DNA from: Xiheimicrobium sp033763395
GTDB lineage: Bacteria; Myxococcota; Myxococcia; Myxococcales; Myxococcaceae
Direction: 5' to 3'
Length of the DNA: 64,000 bases
Assembly: GCA_033763395.1 (NCBI GenBank)
Contig: JANRKQ010000110.1
Location: 74,647 to 138,646 of the forward strand
Shown here: in pieces, positions 20,253 to 28,811 of the stretch
How positions within the stretch are numbered: the first letter of the stretch is position 1
How the letters are laid out: each line of letters opens with the position of its first letter
Notes under the pieces: model-generated
Database searches by the model: none
The model's input: only the letters and a program-made list of their open reading frames with translations
What the model was told of the DNA's origin: nothing
Made by a program: the position numbers and the translations under genes

Positions 20253-21860
20253 ATGGCGAACGACGCGAAGGCGGGGAAGTTGCCACCGCAGATTCCCTTC
20301 ATCATCGGCAACGAGGCCGCGGAGCGCTTCAGCTTCTACGGCATGCGCAACGTGCTCACGAACTTCCTCGTGGGCTACCTGCTCATCGAGCTGGCGGAGC
20401 CGGAGCGGCAGGCCGCGGCGAAGGAGGTCTTCCACGTCTTCGTGATGGGCGTGTACTTCTTCCCCTTGCTGGGCGGCTGGCTGTCGGACCGCGTGCTCGG
20501 GAAGTACCGCACCATCCTCTACCTGTCGGTCGTCTACTGCGTCGGGCAGGCGCTGCTGGCGCTCTCGGTGACATCGAAGAGCGGCTTCTACGCGGGCCTG
20601 TTCCTCATCGCGCTGGGCTCCGGAGGCATCAAGCCGTGCGTCTCGGCTTTCGTGGGCGATCAGTTCGACCAGTCGAACAAGCACCTCGCGAAGCTCGTGT
20701 TCGACGCGTTCTACTGGATCATCAACTTCGGCTCGTTCTTCGCGTCGCTGCTGATTCCGCCCCTGCTCGCGAAGGAGCCGACGGTCGTCACCTGGAGCGG
20801 CTCGACGCTCTTCACGCTCGACACGCCGCTCCCGCGCGCCGCCTTCGGCATTCCGGCGCTGCTGATGGTGGTGGCCACCGTGATCCTCTGGGCCGGGCGG
20901 AACCGGTACGTGAACGTGCCGCCCACCGCGTCGGATCCGCACGCGTTCTCTCGCGTCTGCCTCACCGCGTTGACGGGCAAGGGCCAGTCAGGGAGCCAGC
21001 CCGGACTCTTCCTCGCGATGGTTGGCGCGGTGGGTTCACTCGGCTCGCTCATCTTGATTCCCTGGCTCGGCGTCGTCGCCGCCTTGTGCCTCGCCATCAC
21101 CGTCTTCCTCGTCTTCGCGGGCGGAGGCGTCTGGCTGCAGCTCGACCGCGCGAAGGGCCAGCACCCCGACGAAGACGTCGACGGCGTGCGCGCGGTGCTG
21201 CGGGTGCTCGTCATCTTCGCGCTGGTGACGCCCTTCTGGTCGCTGTTCGATCAGAAGGCCTCGACATGGATCCTCCAGGGCAACGCGATGGCGCTGCCCG
21301 GCTGGGGCTGGTTCAAGAGCGCCGCCCAGATGCAGGCCCTCAACCCGCTGCTCGTGATGCTGCTCATCCCCTTCAACAACGTGGTGCTCTACCCGACGCT
21401 CAAGCGGCTCGGCGTCGAGGTGACGGCCCTGCGCCGCATGGGCATGGGCATCGCGTTCTCGGGCCTCGCCTGGGTGGCGGTCGCGAGCCTGCAGCTCGTG
21501 CTGGACGGAGGCGAGAAGTTGCCGGTGCTGTGGCAGGCGCTCCCCTATGCGCTGCTGACCTTCGGCGAGGTGCTCGTCTCGGCCACCGGCCTCGAGTTCG
21601 CGTACAGCCAGGCGCCCGCGAAGCTGAAAGGCGTGCTCATGAGCTTCTGGAGCCTCTCGGTGACGGTGGGGAACCTGTGGGTGCTGCTCGTCAACGCGAC
21701 GGTGAAGAACGACACCGTCACGAAGGCCATCGGCGACGCGGGCTTCGGCGTGATGGCCTTCCAGATGTTCTTCTTCGCGGGCTTCGCCTTCGTCGCCGCG
21801 GCGGCGTTCGCGCTCTACGCCCGCCGGTACGTGGTGGTGGACTACTACCGCAAGGCCTGA
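20253..21860 (+). CDS. POT-family proton-dependent oligopeptide transporter
   Basis: 535 residues from ATG 20253; an upstream ATG at 20205 adds 16 non-conserved residues. The family's E-x-x-E-R-F motif is at EAAERFSFYG (residues 21-30), GSGGIKPCVSAFVGDQF follows in the next conserved block, and FYWIINFGS is the PTR2 signature. Twelve to fourteen membrane segments are expected. It imports di- and tripeptides driven by protons, fitting a proteolytic lifestyle. It converges with the DUF4340 gene; a short hairpin lies between the stops. Confidence 0.92.
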   Translation: MANDAKAGKLPPQIPFIIGNEAAERFSFYGMRNVLTNFLVGYLLIELAEPERQAAAKEVFHVFVMGVYFFPLLGGWLSDRVLGKYRTILYLSVVYCVGQALLALSVTSKSGFYAGLFLIALGSGGIKPCVSAFVGDQFDQSNKHLAKLVFDAFYWIINFGSFFASLLIPPLLAKEPTVVTWSGSTLFTLDTPLPRAAFGIPALLMVVATVILWAGRNRYVNVPPTASDPHAFSRVCLTALTGKGQSGSQPGLFLAMVGAVGSLGSLILIPWLGVVAALCLAITVFLVFAGGGVWLQLDRAKGQHPDEDVDGVRAVLRVLVIFALVTPFWSLFDQKASTWILQGNAMALPGWGWFKSAAQMQALNPLLVMLLIPFNNVVLYPTLKRLGVEVTALRRMGMGIAFSGLAWVAVASLQLVLDGGEKLPVLWQALPYALLTFGEVLVSATGLEFAYSQAPAKLKGVLMSFWSLSVTVGNLWVLLVNATVKNDTVTKAIGDAGFGVMAFQMFFFAGFAFVAAAAFALYARRYVVVDYYRKA

Positions 21861-21881
21861 CGCCCTCGGGCGGTCGTCGCC

Positions 21882-21897
21882 GACGAGCGTCCTCGTC
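21882..21897. terminator. Possible two-way terminator hairpin
   Basis: GACGAG CGTC CTCGTC forms a perfect 6-bp stem with a 4-base loop between two convergent genes, overlapping the stop of the DUF4340 gene. There is no T-tract on either strand, so it is weak evidence for intrinsic termination. Confidence 0.3.
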
Positions 21898-23308
21898 AGT
21901 TGCGCTGCTGGCGCAGCTGCTCCATCAACTTCGCGCGGATCTCCGGCGGGAGCTGATCGAGGCCGTTCATCTGGCCGAAGTCGGGAGGCGGGGGCGGCTT
22001 CTTGAAGAGCTCCGGGCCGCTCGACCACTGAGTCTTCTCGAAGACGCCGGTCGTGTACGTCGCGTCGTCGATGGAGCCCTTCACGTAGACGCGGTTCTCG
22101 CTGCCCGTCTCAGCACCGAACACCACGCGCACCGGCTTGCCGTCGACGGTGACCTCGACCGTGGCCGCTGGGGACGGGAAGGCCGTCTTCGGCGCCTCAC
22201 CCACCCAGCTCAAGCCCCGCAGGCCCTTGAGCCGGTTCAGCACCGTGGGCACCTGCGCCGCGTCGAACTCGGGCGCTGCCTTCGGCTCGACGAGCTTCCA
22301 CGCCTCCCCCTCCTTCACCACCACCGTCTTCTTGCTAGCCGCCGTCAGCACCAGCTTCGTGGCCTTCGCGGGGTCGAAGTCGACGAGGGTCAGCTCACGC
22401 AGGTCGTCGAGCTTCTTGTCGAGCGCCTGGGCCTGGTAGCCGGGCAGCAGGTAGACCTGCGCGTCACCGTCGACCTGCGCGGCGACCGTGCCGTCGTCTC
22501 GCTTCGCCGCAGCCAGCTTGAGCGTCACCGACTTGCCGTCCTTCAGGGTGGCGACGAGCCCGTGCGCCTGCGGGGCCTCGAAGGCTCCCTCGGCGAAGTC
22601 CTGCGCGGTGAGGGTGGCGAACTGGTTCACCAGCGCGGTGGCCGCAGACGGGCTGAACCGGAAGCCCTTCGGCAGCTCCGAGGCCGACGTCCACGACCCA
22701 CCCTCCCCGGCCTTGAGCGAGAACGAGGCGCCGTCGGCCCGCGTCACGACGAACGAGGTCAGGTCGGAAGCGTTGAGCGAGACGACGGTCTTCTTCCGCC
22801 ACGCGGTGAGCCCCTGCTTGACGAGGTACTGCAGGCCCGACTGGGTGACGAACACCGCAGAGGAGCCGGCCTTGCGCACATACGCGCCGCCGCTCTTCGA
22901 CGCCTTGCCCAGCACCAGCTCGAGCGTCTTGTTCGCGCCGGTGGCCTTCACGGCGGTGCCCTTCGCGTCGTCGACCTCGAGCTCGCCGTGCTTGTCCGTC
23001 TTCTCGGTGACGAAGTCGGAGGCCTTGAAGTCGGCGAGGCCCGACAGGAGCGACTGCACCTGGCCGTCGTCGGCCGCATAGCCTGCGCCAGCCTTCTTCG
23101 CGTCGGCGACCGTCCAGCCGTTGGCGCTGCGGGTGAGCGTCAGGGTCGAGGTGGCGGACTTGAGCTCGACCGTGGCGATCTCCTCTTTCGACAGCTTCGT
23201 CGCCTCGAACTTCTGCACGCCGACCGAGACTTCCTTCTCGCGGGTGGCGAAGAAGGCGAGCAGGAGCGCCGCGAAGACGCCGACCGCGATGAGCGTTGGC
23301 TTGTTCAT
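21896..23308 (-). CDS. DUF4340 protein of a Gld-type ABC operon
   Basis: 470 residues. One N-terminal membrane anchor (TLIAVGVFAALLLAFFATRE) is followed by a periplasmic region with repeated beta units (VELKSATSTLTLTRSANGWTVAD), which is the DUF4340 pattern. Such proteins sit beside GldG-like proteins and are thought to be their partners. It is the last gene of a four-gene minus-strand operon (ATPase, permease, GldG-like, DUF4340), 19 bases after the GldG-like gene. The C-terminus is Pro- and Gln-rich. The substrate of the transporter is unknown. Confidence 0.85.
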   Translation of the reverse strand: MNKPTLIAVGVFAALLLAFFATREKEVSVGVQKFEATKLSKEEIATVELKSATSTLTLTRSANGWTVADAKKAGAGYAADDGQVQSLLSGLADFKASDFVTEKTDKHGELEVDDAKGTAVKATGANKTLELVLGKASKSGGAYVRKAGSSAVFVTQSGLQYLVKQGLTAWRKKTVVSLNASDLTSFVVTRADGASFSLKAGEGGSWTSASELPKGFRFSPSAATALVNQFATLTAQDFAEGAFEAPQAHGLVATLKDGKSVTLKLAAAKRDDGTVAAQVDGDAQVYLLPGYQAQALDKKLDDLRELTLVDFDPAKATKLVLTAASKKTVVVKEGEAWKLVEPKAAPEFDAAQVPTVLNRLKGLRGLSWVGEAPKTAFPSPAATVEVTVDGKPVRVVFGAETGSENRVYVKGSIDDATYTTGVFEKTQWSSGPELFKKPPPPPDFGQMNGLDQLPPEIRAKLMEQLRQQRN

Positions 23309-23327
23309 GGGGAGTGTCCTCGTCGAA

Positions 23328-24959
23328 TCAAACGGTGACGGTGGCGCGGCTGGCCTCGCGCATGCGCCAGCGCACGAGCCCGAAGGCCGCGAGCAGCAGC
23401 GGCAGACCGAACGCGTTGCCGAACTTCACCAGGTTGCGGGTCGAGTCCGAGAGCTCCGACTGCAGCACCGGCAGCGCGAGCCCGCGGTTGCGCATCGCCA
23501 GGAGCGCCGGGTCGAGCAGCAGCCAGTCGGCGATGTTGAGCGCGAGCGCCTGGTTGCCCCGGTTCTGCATGAAGTCGTCCTGGAAGAGGGCCGAGGTGCC
23601 CACGACGACGACGCGGGCTTCCTTCTCGCTCTGGCCGATCACGGGAGTCGCCCCGGGCGCAGACTGCGCTGCCTCGGCGGCGTAGTGGCTCTTCAGCGTG
23701 CCCGACACCTGCGCCATGAGCGGATAGGGGCCGGTGGGCGTGATGGACTCGGCGCGCCAGTCGCGCTGCGGGTTCAGGTTCGGCGGGGTGTTCTCGAGCC
23801 AGCTCTTGTTCGACGTGCGCGCGAGCACCGTGGCCGTCGTCCCCTCGACCTGCTTCACCTCGAGCGAGGTGGCGAACGGGAAGAGCACGTCGCCGAGCCC
23901 CGCGGTGATGACGCTGTCGCCCTCGAGGCGCTGCACCACCGGAAGGAACGGGTACGGCACCGGCTGGTTGATGACCATGAAGCCGCGTCGCTCGCTGATG
24001 GAGACGTTGCCCGACTTGACGTCGGCCACCAGCCGATTGCCCACGGTGACGCCGTACGTGGAGAGCAGCTCGGTCATGCCGTGGCTCGCGTCCGACGGCT
24101 GGAAGGTGCGCACGTCGACCTGCACCTGGTCGAGGAAGAACGCCACCGCCTTGCCCTTCATGAGGAACTGGTCGATGGCCTTCAGCTCGTTCGCAGGGAG
24201 CGCCGTCTTCGGGCCCATCACGTAGAGGGCGTCGAGCGTGTCGTCGAGGCGGTCCTTCCCCGCGAGCTCGACGGGCCGCACCTCGTACATCTGCGAGAGC
24301 ATCGTCAGCAGGTAGCGGTACTTCTCGTCGAGCTTCGGCTCGCCGTGGCCCTGCAGCACGCCGATGACCGGCGTCTTCGCGCGCGTCAGCTTGCGGATGA
24401 GCGTCGTCAGGTCGTATTCGAGTGACGAGACGTTCTGGACGAGGGGAATGACCTCCTTCTTCTCCTGGTGCTTGATGACGACGGCCATGTAGGCGCGCTT
24501 GGTCTGCTGCTGGTCCTCCTCGATGACGCGGATCTCGACGGGCTGAATCCCCTGGCCCGAGAGCTCCTTCTCGATCGACGTCTGGTCGCGGAAGCGGCGG
24601 CCGAAGATGTCCTGCTTCACTTCCTTCTTCGCTTCCTTGTCGGCGTCCGTCTCCTGCGACTGCGGGTCGACGAACTCGAAGGCCACCTTGCCCTTCGAGA
24701 CGGCGCGGAACTCCTCCAGCAGGTCGCGCACGTAGCGGGCGTTGCTCGAGTACGGCGCCGGGAGCTGCTCGGTGAAGTAAGCGGTGACGACGACGGGCTC
24801 TTCGAGGGCCGCGAGCGTATCCTTCGTGGCCTTCGAGAGCGTGTAGGCCTTCTCGCGGGTGACGTCGACGCGGCCGAAGAGCCGCAAGCCGAGCGCGTTC
24901 ACCAGCACGAGGATGCCCAGGACGGCGGCGATGAAGACGGCAGAGATGGTGCGGGTCAT
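23328..24959 (-). CDS. GldG-like auxiliary component of ABC transporter
   Basis: 543 residues. An N-terminal membrane helix precedes the ABC_transp_aux domain: DVTREKAYTLSKATKDTL near residue 32, then EFVDPQSQETD and VIGVLQGHGEPKL. A C-terminal helix (LVKFGNAFGLPLLLAAFGLVRWR) anchors the other end. This matches GldG of Bacteroidetes gliding systems and its many proteobacterial relatives. The domain probably binds a ligand in the periplasm. The gene starts 18 bases after the permease gene. In this group the operon need not mean gliding; function is inferred from family only. Confidence 0.87.
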   Translation of the reverse strand: MTRTISAVFIAAVLGILVLVNALGLRLFGRVDVTREKAYTLSKATKDTLAALEEPVVVTAYFTEQLPAPYSSNARYVRDLLEEFRAVSKGKVAFEFVDPQSQETDADKEAKKEVKQDIFGRRFRDQTSIEKELSGQGIQPVEIRVIEEDQQQTKRAYMAVVIKHQEKKEVIPLVQNVSSLEYDLTTLIRKLTRAKTPVIGVLQGHGEPKLDEKYRYLLTMLSQMYEVRPVELAGKDRLDDTLDALYVMGPKTALPANELKAIDQFLMKGKAVAFFLDQVQVDVRTFQPSDASHGMTELLSTYGVTVGNRLVADVKSGNVSISERRGFMVINQPVPYPFLPVVQRLEGDSVITAGLGDVLFPFATSLEVKQVEGTTATVLARTSNKSWLENTPPNLNPQRDWRAESITPTGPYPLMAQVSGTLKSHYAAEAAQSAPGATPVIGQSEKEARVVVVGTSALFQDDFMQNRGNQALALNIADWLLLDPALLAMRNRGLALPVLQSELSDSTRNLVKFGNAFGLPLLLAAFGLVRWRMREASRATVTV

Positions 24960-24977
24960 GTCGAGGCTCCTCGGGTC

Positions 24978-25697
24978 TTACAGACGCGTGGCCTGAATCT
25001 GCCGGGCGGTCAGCACGAGCCCGGCGGCGGTGAGCGAGAGGTAGAAGACGAGGTCGCGCGTATCGAGCACGCCCCGCGCGATGTTCTCGAAGTGGTAGTC
25101 GACCGAGAGGAACTCGAAGACGCCCGCGAGCGAGTCAGGGAGCAGCGGCGCAAACTTGTCGACGAAGTAGAACGCGAAGCACAAGACGATGCCGACGATG
25201 AACCCGACGATCTGGTTCTTCGACAGCGCCGAGCCCCACAGCCCGAGCGCGATGAAGGCCGAGGCGAGCAGCACCAGGCCGAAGTAGCCCGCGAACACCG
25301 GGCCCCAGTCGAAGGCCGGCCCCGGCCCCGTGAGCGCCGCCACGGTGAACGCGTAGGGCAGTGTGCACGCCAGCGCGACCGCCACCATGCCGAGCGCCGC
25401 GAGGAACTTGCCGAGGGTGATCTGCCAGTCGTCCATCGGGAACGTCAGCAGCAGCTCGAGCGTGCCGCTCTTCCGCTCCTCGGCGACCGCGCGCATCGTG
25501 ATGGCGGGCACCAGCACCACGAACAGCACCGGCGCCACGCCGAAGAAGCCGCGCAGCGACGCCTGGCCCGCGAGGAACAGCGTCGAGAAGTACAGCCAAC
25601 CGGACAACAGCAGGAACCCGCCCAACACGATGTACGCGATGGGCGAGGTGAAGAACGAGCGGAACTCCCGCTTCGCGATGGCCAGTGCGCCGTTCAT
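24978..25697 (-). CDS. ABC-2 type permease (GldF-like)
   Basis: 239 residues and six membrane segments. It opens with AIAKREFRSFFTSPIAYIVLG, the usual start of GldF/NosY-type ABC-2 permeases, and contains the cytoplasmic RAVAEERKSGTLELLLTFP, the conserved coupling segment. The ATG at 25697 overlaps the stop of the ATPase gene by ATGA, so the two are translationally coupled. It forms the membrane channel with the upstream ATPase. Confidence 0.9.
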   Translation of the reverse strand: MNGALAIAKREFRSFFTSPIAYIVLGGFLLLSGWLYFSTLFLAGQASLRGFFGVAPVLFVVLVPAITMRAVAEERKSGTLELLLTFPMDDWQITLGKFLAALGMVAVALACTLPYAFTVAALTGPGPAFDWGPVFAGYFGLVLLASAFIALGLWGSALSKNQIVGFIVGIVLCFAFYFVDKFAPLLPDSLAGVFEFLSVDYHFENIARGVLDTRDLVFYLSLTAAGLVLTARQIQATRL

Positions 25698-26668
25698 GCG
25701 GCCCTCCGAGCGTCGGTCAACTTGCGGAACGTGTCTTCGAGGCTCACCTGCGTGCGCTTGAGCTCGAGGATGACGAGGTCATTCTTCACCACCGTGTCGA
25801 ACAGCACGCGACGGACGTCGTCGGTGCCGTAGCGCACGGTGAAGCCCAGCGTGCCGGTCCCTTCGTCACCCGCCACTTCGACCGCCGAGACGCCAGCCAG
25901 CGCCGAGAGCGAGGTGCGAATCGCCTGCGCGTCCATCGGCTGGCCGAGCCGGTGCCCGACCACGACGTGGAGCGTGTTGCCGCCCTCGTTCGCCGAGGTG
26001 GTGAGGCGCTCCGGCGTGTCGTCGGCGACCAGCCGGCCCTCGTTGATGATGAGCACGCGCGAACACGTCGACTGCACCTCGGACAAGATGTGCGTCGAGA
26101 GAATGACGGTCTTCTCGCGACCGAGGTCCTTGATGAGGTTGCGGATCTCGACGATCTGGTTCGGGTCGAGGCCCGCCGTCGGCTCGTCGAGGATGAGCAG
26201 GTCGGGCTCGTGCAGAATCGCCGCCGCCAGGCCCACGCGCTGCCGGTACCCACGCGAGAGCTGGCTGATGTCCTTCGACACCACCTGGGTGAGGCCGCAG
26301 CGCTCGACCGCCGACTTGATGCGCGCCGCCCGCAGGTCCTTCGGCACGTCGCGCACGTCGGCGATGAAGCGCAGGTACTCCACCACCATCATCTCGTCGT
26401 AGAGCGGGTTGTTCTCGGGCAGGTACCCGATGAGCTTGCGCGCCGCGACCGGGTTGGCCGTGACGTCGATGTCACCGACGAACGCCTTGCCCGAGGTGGG
26501 GTTGATGGAGCCCGCGAGGATGCGCATCGTCGTCGACTTGCCGGCGCCGTTCGGCCCCAGAAAGCCCACCACCTGGCCCTTCGGCACCTCGAACGAGACC
26601 CCCTTCACGGCCTGGGTCGGCCCGTAACTCTTCGTCAGCGCTACGATTCGGATCATCGATGAAGGCAT
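25694..26668 (-). CDS. ABC transporter ATPase (GldA-like)
   Basis: 324 residues from ATG 26668, chosen because GAAGGGG lies just upstream; ATG 26656 (MIRIVAL...) is the alternative. Walker A GPNGAGKST is near residue 41, the signature reads LSRGYRQRVGLA, Walker B is LLILDEPTAGLD and the switch histidine is in STHIL. The signature has RGYRQ where the classical one has GGQ, as is usual for Gld/ABC-2 exporters. It powers the GldF-like permease. It is first in the operon and is divergent from RNase J. Confidence 0.92.
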   Translation of the reverse strand: MPSSMIRIVALTKSYGPTQAVKGVSFEVPKGQVVGFLGPNGAGKSTTMRILAGSINPTSGKAFVGDIDVTANPVAARKLIGYLPENNPLYDEMMVVEYLRFIADVRDVPKDLRAARIKSAVERCGLTQVVSKDISQLSRGYRQRVGLAAAILHEPDLLILDEPTAGLDPNQIVEIRNLIKDLGREKTVILSTHILSEVQSTCSRVLIINEGRLVADDTPERLTTSANEGGNTLHVVVGHRLGQPMDAQAIRTSLSALAGVSAVEVAGDEGTGTLGFTVRYGTDDVRRVLFDTVVKNDLVILELKRTQVSLEDTFRKLTDARRAA

Positions 26669-26699
26669 GCGCACCCCTTCGCAAAATTGATCGGCCGCT

Positions 26700-26727
26700 T
26701 CACTAAGTCGCCCGACCGAACTGTCAA
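26700..26727 (-). promoter_or_regulatory. Candidate sigma-70-type promoter for the Gld-like operon
   Basis: Reading leftwards, a perfect TTGACA (-35, 26722-26727) is followed 16 bases later by TAGTGA (26700-26705), a poor -10. It ends 31 bases before the ATG at 26668. The surrounding 120-base divergent region is the most AT-rich nearby stretch. Confidence 0.35.
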
Positions 26728-26788
26728 GGCCGACCGACTGTGAAAACGTTGCGGAGTCCTGGCGTTCGGGGACTACCGTGGCCGGCCG

Positions 26789-28432
26789 ATGCTCAAAGTG
26801 ACACCGCTGGGAGGCCTGGGCCAGGTGGGCCTCAACGCCATGGTGCTGGAGCACGGCGCCGAGCGTGTCCTCATCGACTGCGGCGTCCTGTTTCCGCGAC
26901 CCGACCAGCTGGGCATCGACGTGGTGGTGCCCGACTTCACCGCCCTGCGCGACGACCCCGAGCGCCTCAAGGCCGTGGTGCTGACGCACGCGCATGAAGA
27001 TCACCTCGGGGCGCTGCCGGTGTTGCTCCGCGAGTTCGACGTGCCGGTCTACGGCACTCCGTTCACGCTCGCGCTCGCGCGGCACCGGCTCGAGGAGGCG
27101 GGCCTCGGGGGCGACCTCCGTGAGATCGGCCCCGGCGAAGCGATTCACCCGTCGAGCGCGTTCACCATCGAGCCGGTGCAGGTGACGCACTCCGTGCCCG
27201 ACGCGGTGGGCCTGTGGGTCAAGACGCCGTCGGCGACGCTCGTTCACTCGGGAGACTTCAAGCTCGACCTCTCGCCCATCGACGGCAAGCTGACGGACCT
27301 CTCGCGCCTGGGTGTGCTCGGCGAGCAGGGCGTCGATGTGCTGCTGTCGGACTCGACGAACGCCGAGAACGACGGGTGGACGCCGAGCGAGTCGCTGGTG
27401 AAGGAGACGTTCGCGCGGCTCTTCCACGGCGTCACGGGCCGCATCGTGGTGGCGCAGTTCGGCTCGCACCTGCATCGGGTGCAGCACCTGGTGCGGCTCG
27501 CGCAGACGCTGGGCCGACAGGTCGTCTTGTCCGGCCGGAGCCTGGTGCGAAACGCCGAGCTCGCGCGCACCGTCGGCCGGCTCGAGATTCCGCCGGGGCT
27601 CCTCGTCTCGCTCGACGCCGCCGCGAAGTTGCCACGCGACAAGGTGCTCATCATCTCGACGGGCGCGCAGGCGGAGGCGCGCTCGGGGCTGTCGTGGCTC
27701 GCCTCTGACGAACCCGGGCCGCTGCGCCTCGAGCCCGGAGACCTCTGCGTCATCTCGGCGCGCGCGATTCCAGGCAACGAGCCGAACATCGCGCTGCTGG
27801 TGAACCAGCTCTACGCGAAGGGCGTGACGGTGGTGACGCCGTCGACCGAGCCGGGCGTGCACGTGTCGGGGCACGCGGCCAGGCACGAGCAGCGGCGGCT
27901 CATCGAGACGGTGAAGCCACGGAGCTTCGTTCCGATTCACGGAGAGCTGCGGCACCTGCACCGGCACCGGCTCACGGCCGTCGAGGCGGGCGTCGAACCG
28001 GCGCGCGCGCTGGTGGCGACGAACGGAGACGTGCTCGGGCTCGACGCGAACGGGCTCCACAGCCTGGGCCGCGCGCCGGTGGGCCTGTGGCCGATGCGCC
28101 GCGAGGGCCTGGCGCCCGTGAGCGAGGCGTCGCTGGCCGAGCGCAAACGGCTCGCGGAGTCAGGCCTCGTCATCGTGGTGGTGGTGATGCAGCAGGGCGG
28201 CGGCAAGGTGCTCCACGGTCCGGTGGTGAGCGGCCAGGGTTTGTCCGGCGAAGAGCAGGCGGCGCTGACGCTGGCGGCCGAGGGCGCGGCGCTCGAGCTG
28301 AAGGAACTCTCCAACGCCGTGCGAGGCGACGACGAGCGCGTGCGGGACGCGCTGGGCCAGGGCGTCCGACGCGTCTTCAAGCAGCTCTTCGGGAGCAAGC
28401 CGTTCCTGCACCCCGTCGTCGTGCGGGTGTGA
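26789..28432 (+). CDS. rnj: Ribonuclease J
   Basis: 547 residues, typical for RNase J. The metallo-beta-lactamase motif HAHEDH lies at residues 67-72, and the beta-CASP region includes ALARTVGRL- and STGAQAEARSGLSWL-type blocks, the latter near residue 290. The C-terminal HVSGHAARHEQRRLIETVKP is the usual RNase J motif with its metal-contacting histidines. It degrades and matures RNA by 5'-3' exonuclease and endonuclease action, and is a main RNA-decay enzyme in bacteria without, or alongside, RNase E. It is a single gene divergent from the ABC operon. Confidence 0.95.
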   Translation: MLKVTPLGGLGQVGLNAMVLEHGAERVLIDCGVLFPRPDQLGIDVVVPDFTALRDDPERLKAVVLTHAHEDHLGALPVLLREFDVPVYGTPFTLALARHRLEEAGLGGDLREIGPGEAIHPSSAFTIEPVQVTHSVPDAVGLWVKTPSATLVHSGDFKLDLSPIDGKLTDLSRLGVLGEQGVDVLLSDSTNAENDGWTPSESLVKETFARLFHGVTGRIVVAQFGSHLHRVQHLVRLAQTLGRQVVLSGRSLVRNAELARTVGRLEIPPGLLVSLDAAAKLPRDKVLIISTGAQAEARSGLSWLASDEPGPLRLEPGDLCVISARAIPGNEPNIALLVNQLYAKGVTVVTPSTEPGVHVSGHAARHEQRRLIETVKPRSFVPIHGELRHLHRHRLTAVEAGVEPARALVATNGDVLGLDANGLHSLGRAPVGLWPMRREGLAPVSEASLAERKRLAESGLVIVVVVMQQGGGKVLHGPVVSGQGLSGEEQAALTLAAEGAALELKELSNAVRGDDERVRDALGQGVRRVFKQLFGSKPFLHPVVVRV

Positions 28433-28811
28433 CGCTGCGGCCCGTTCGCGACTCCTGAAGAACTGCGCGCGCCTGCGCCGGGCCGCTGGTTCTCGGGCCC
28501 TTTCAGCTCGCCATCGCCACCGTCCATGGCTGCTGCTCCCGGTGAAGAGCATGCCGACTTCATGGCGACGCGCTCGCGCGGGTGAGCGAAAGACCGCGGC
28601 CCCGGCGCCCGTCTGTGTGTTCGACGCGGTAGCGAGGTCGATGGAACGCGCGGGTCGGCGCGGCGATGTGGACGCCTCAGGCGCGCCGCACCGCTTCACC
28701 GCGACTTCCAGCCTGACGGCAGCAGCAGCTCGCCAGAGCCCCGGGCTGTCGACGGCACCGCCTCGCTGCCAGGAGGGCCCGCCGTTCGTTTCGCCAACGC
28801 CTCTGCGCCGT
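28433..28811. other. 379-base region without a supported gene
   Basis: Just after the rnj stop, GCGGCCCG (28437-28444) and CGGGCCGC (28479-28486) form a perfect 8-bp inverted repeat with a 34-base loop and no T-tract. The rest is open in several frames, but none has a plausible start or domain. It separates two convergent genes (rnj and the FIST protein). Confidence 0.35.

Noticed and set aside
20636..23338. 900-residue plus-strand open frame
   Set aside because: It covers parts of the POT gene and the antisense of the DUF4340 gene; the sequence is Arg/Ala-rich without domains.
28437..28486. 8-bp inverted repeat as rnj terminator
   Set aside because: The 34-base loop and absence of a T-tract make an intrinsic terminator unlikely; it is recorded only in the intergenic entry.
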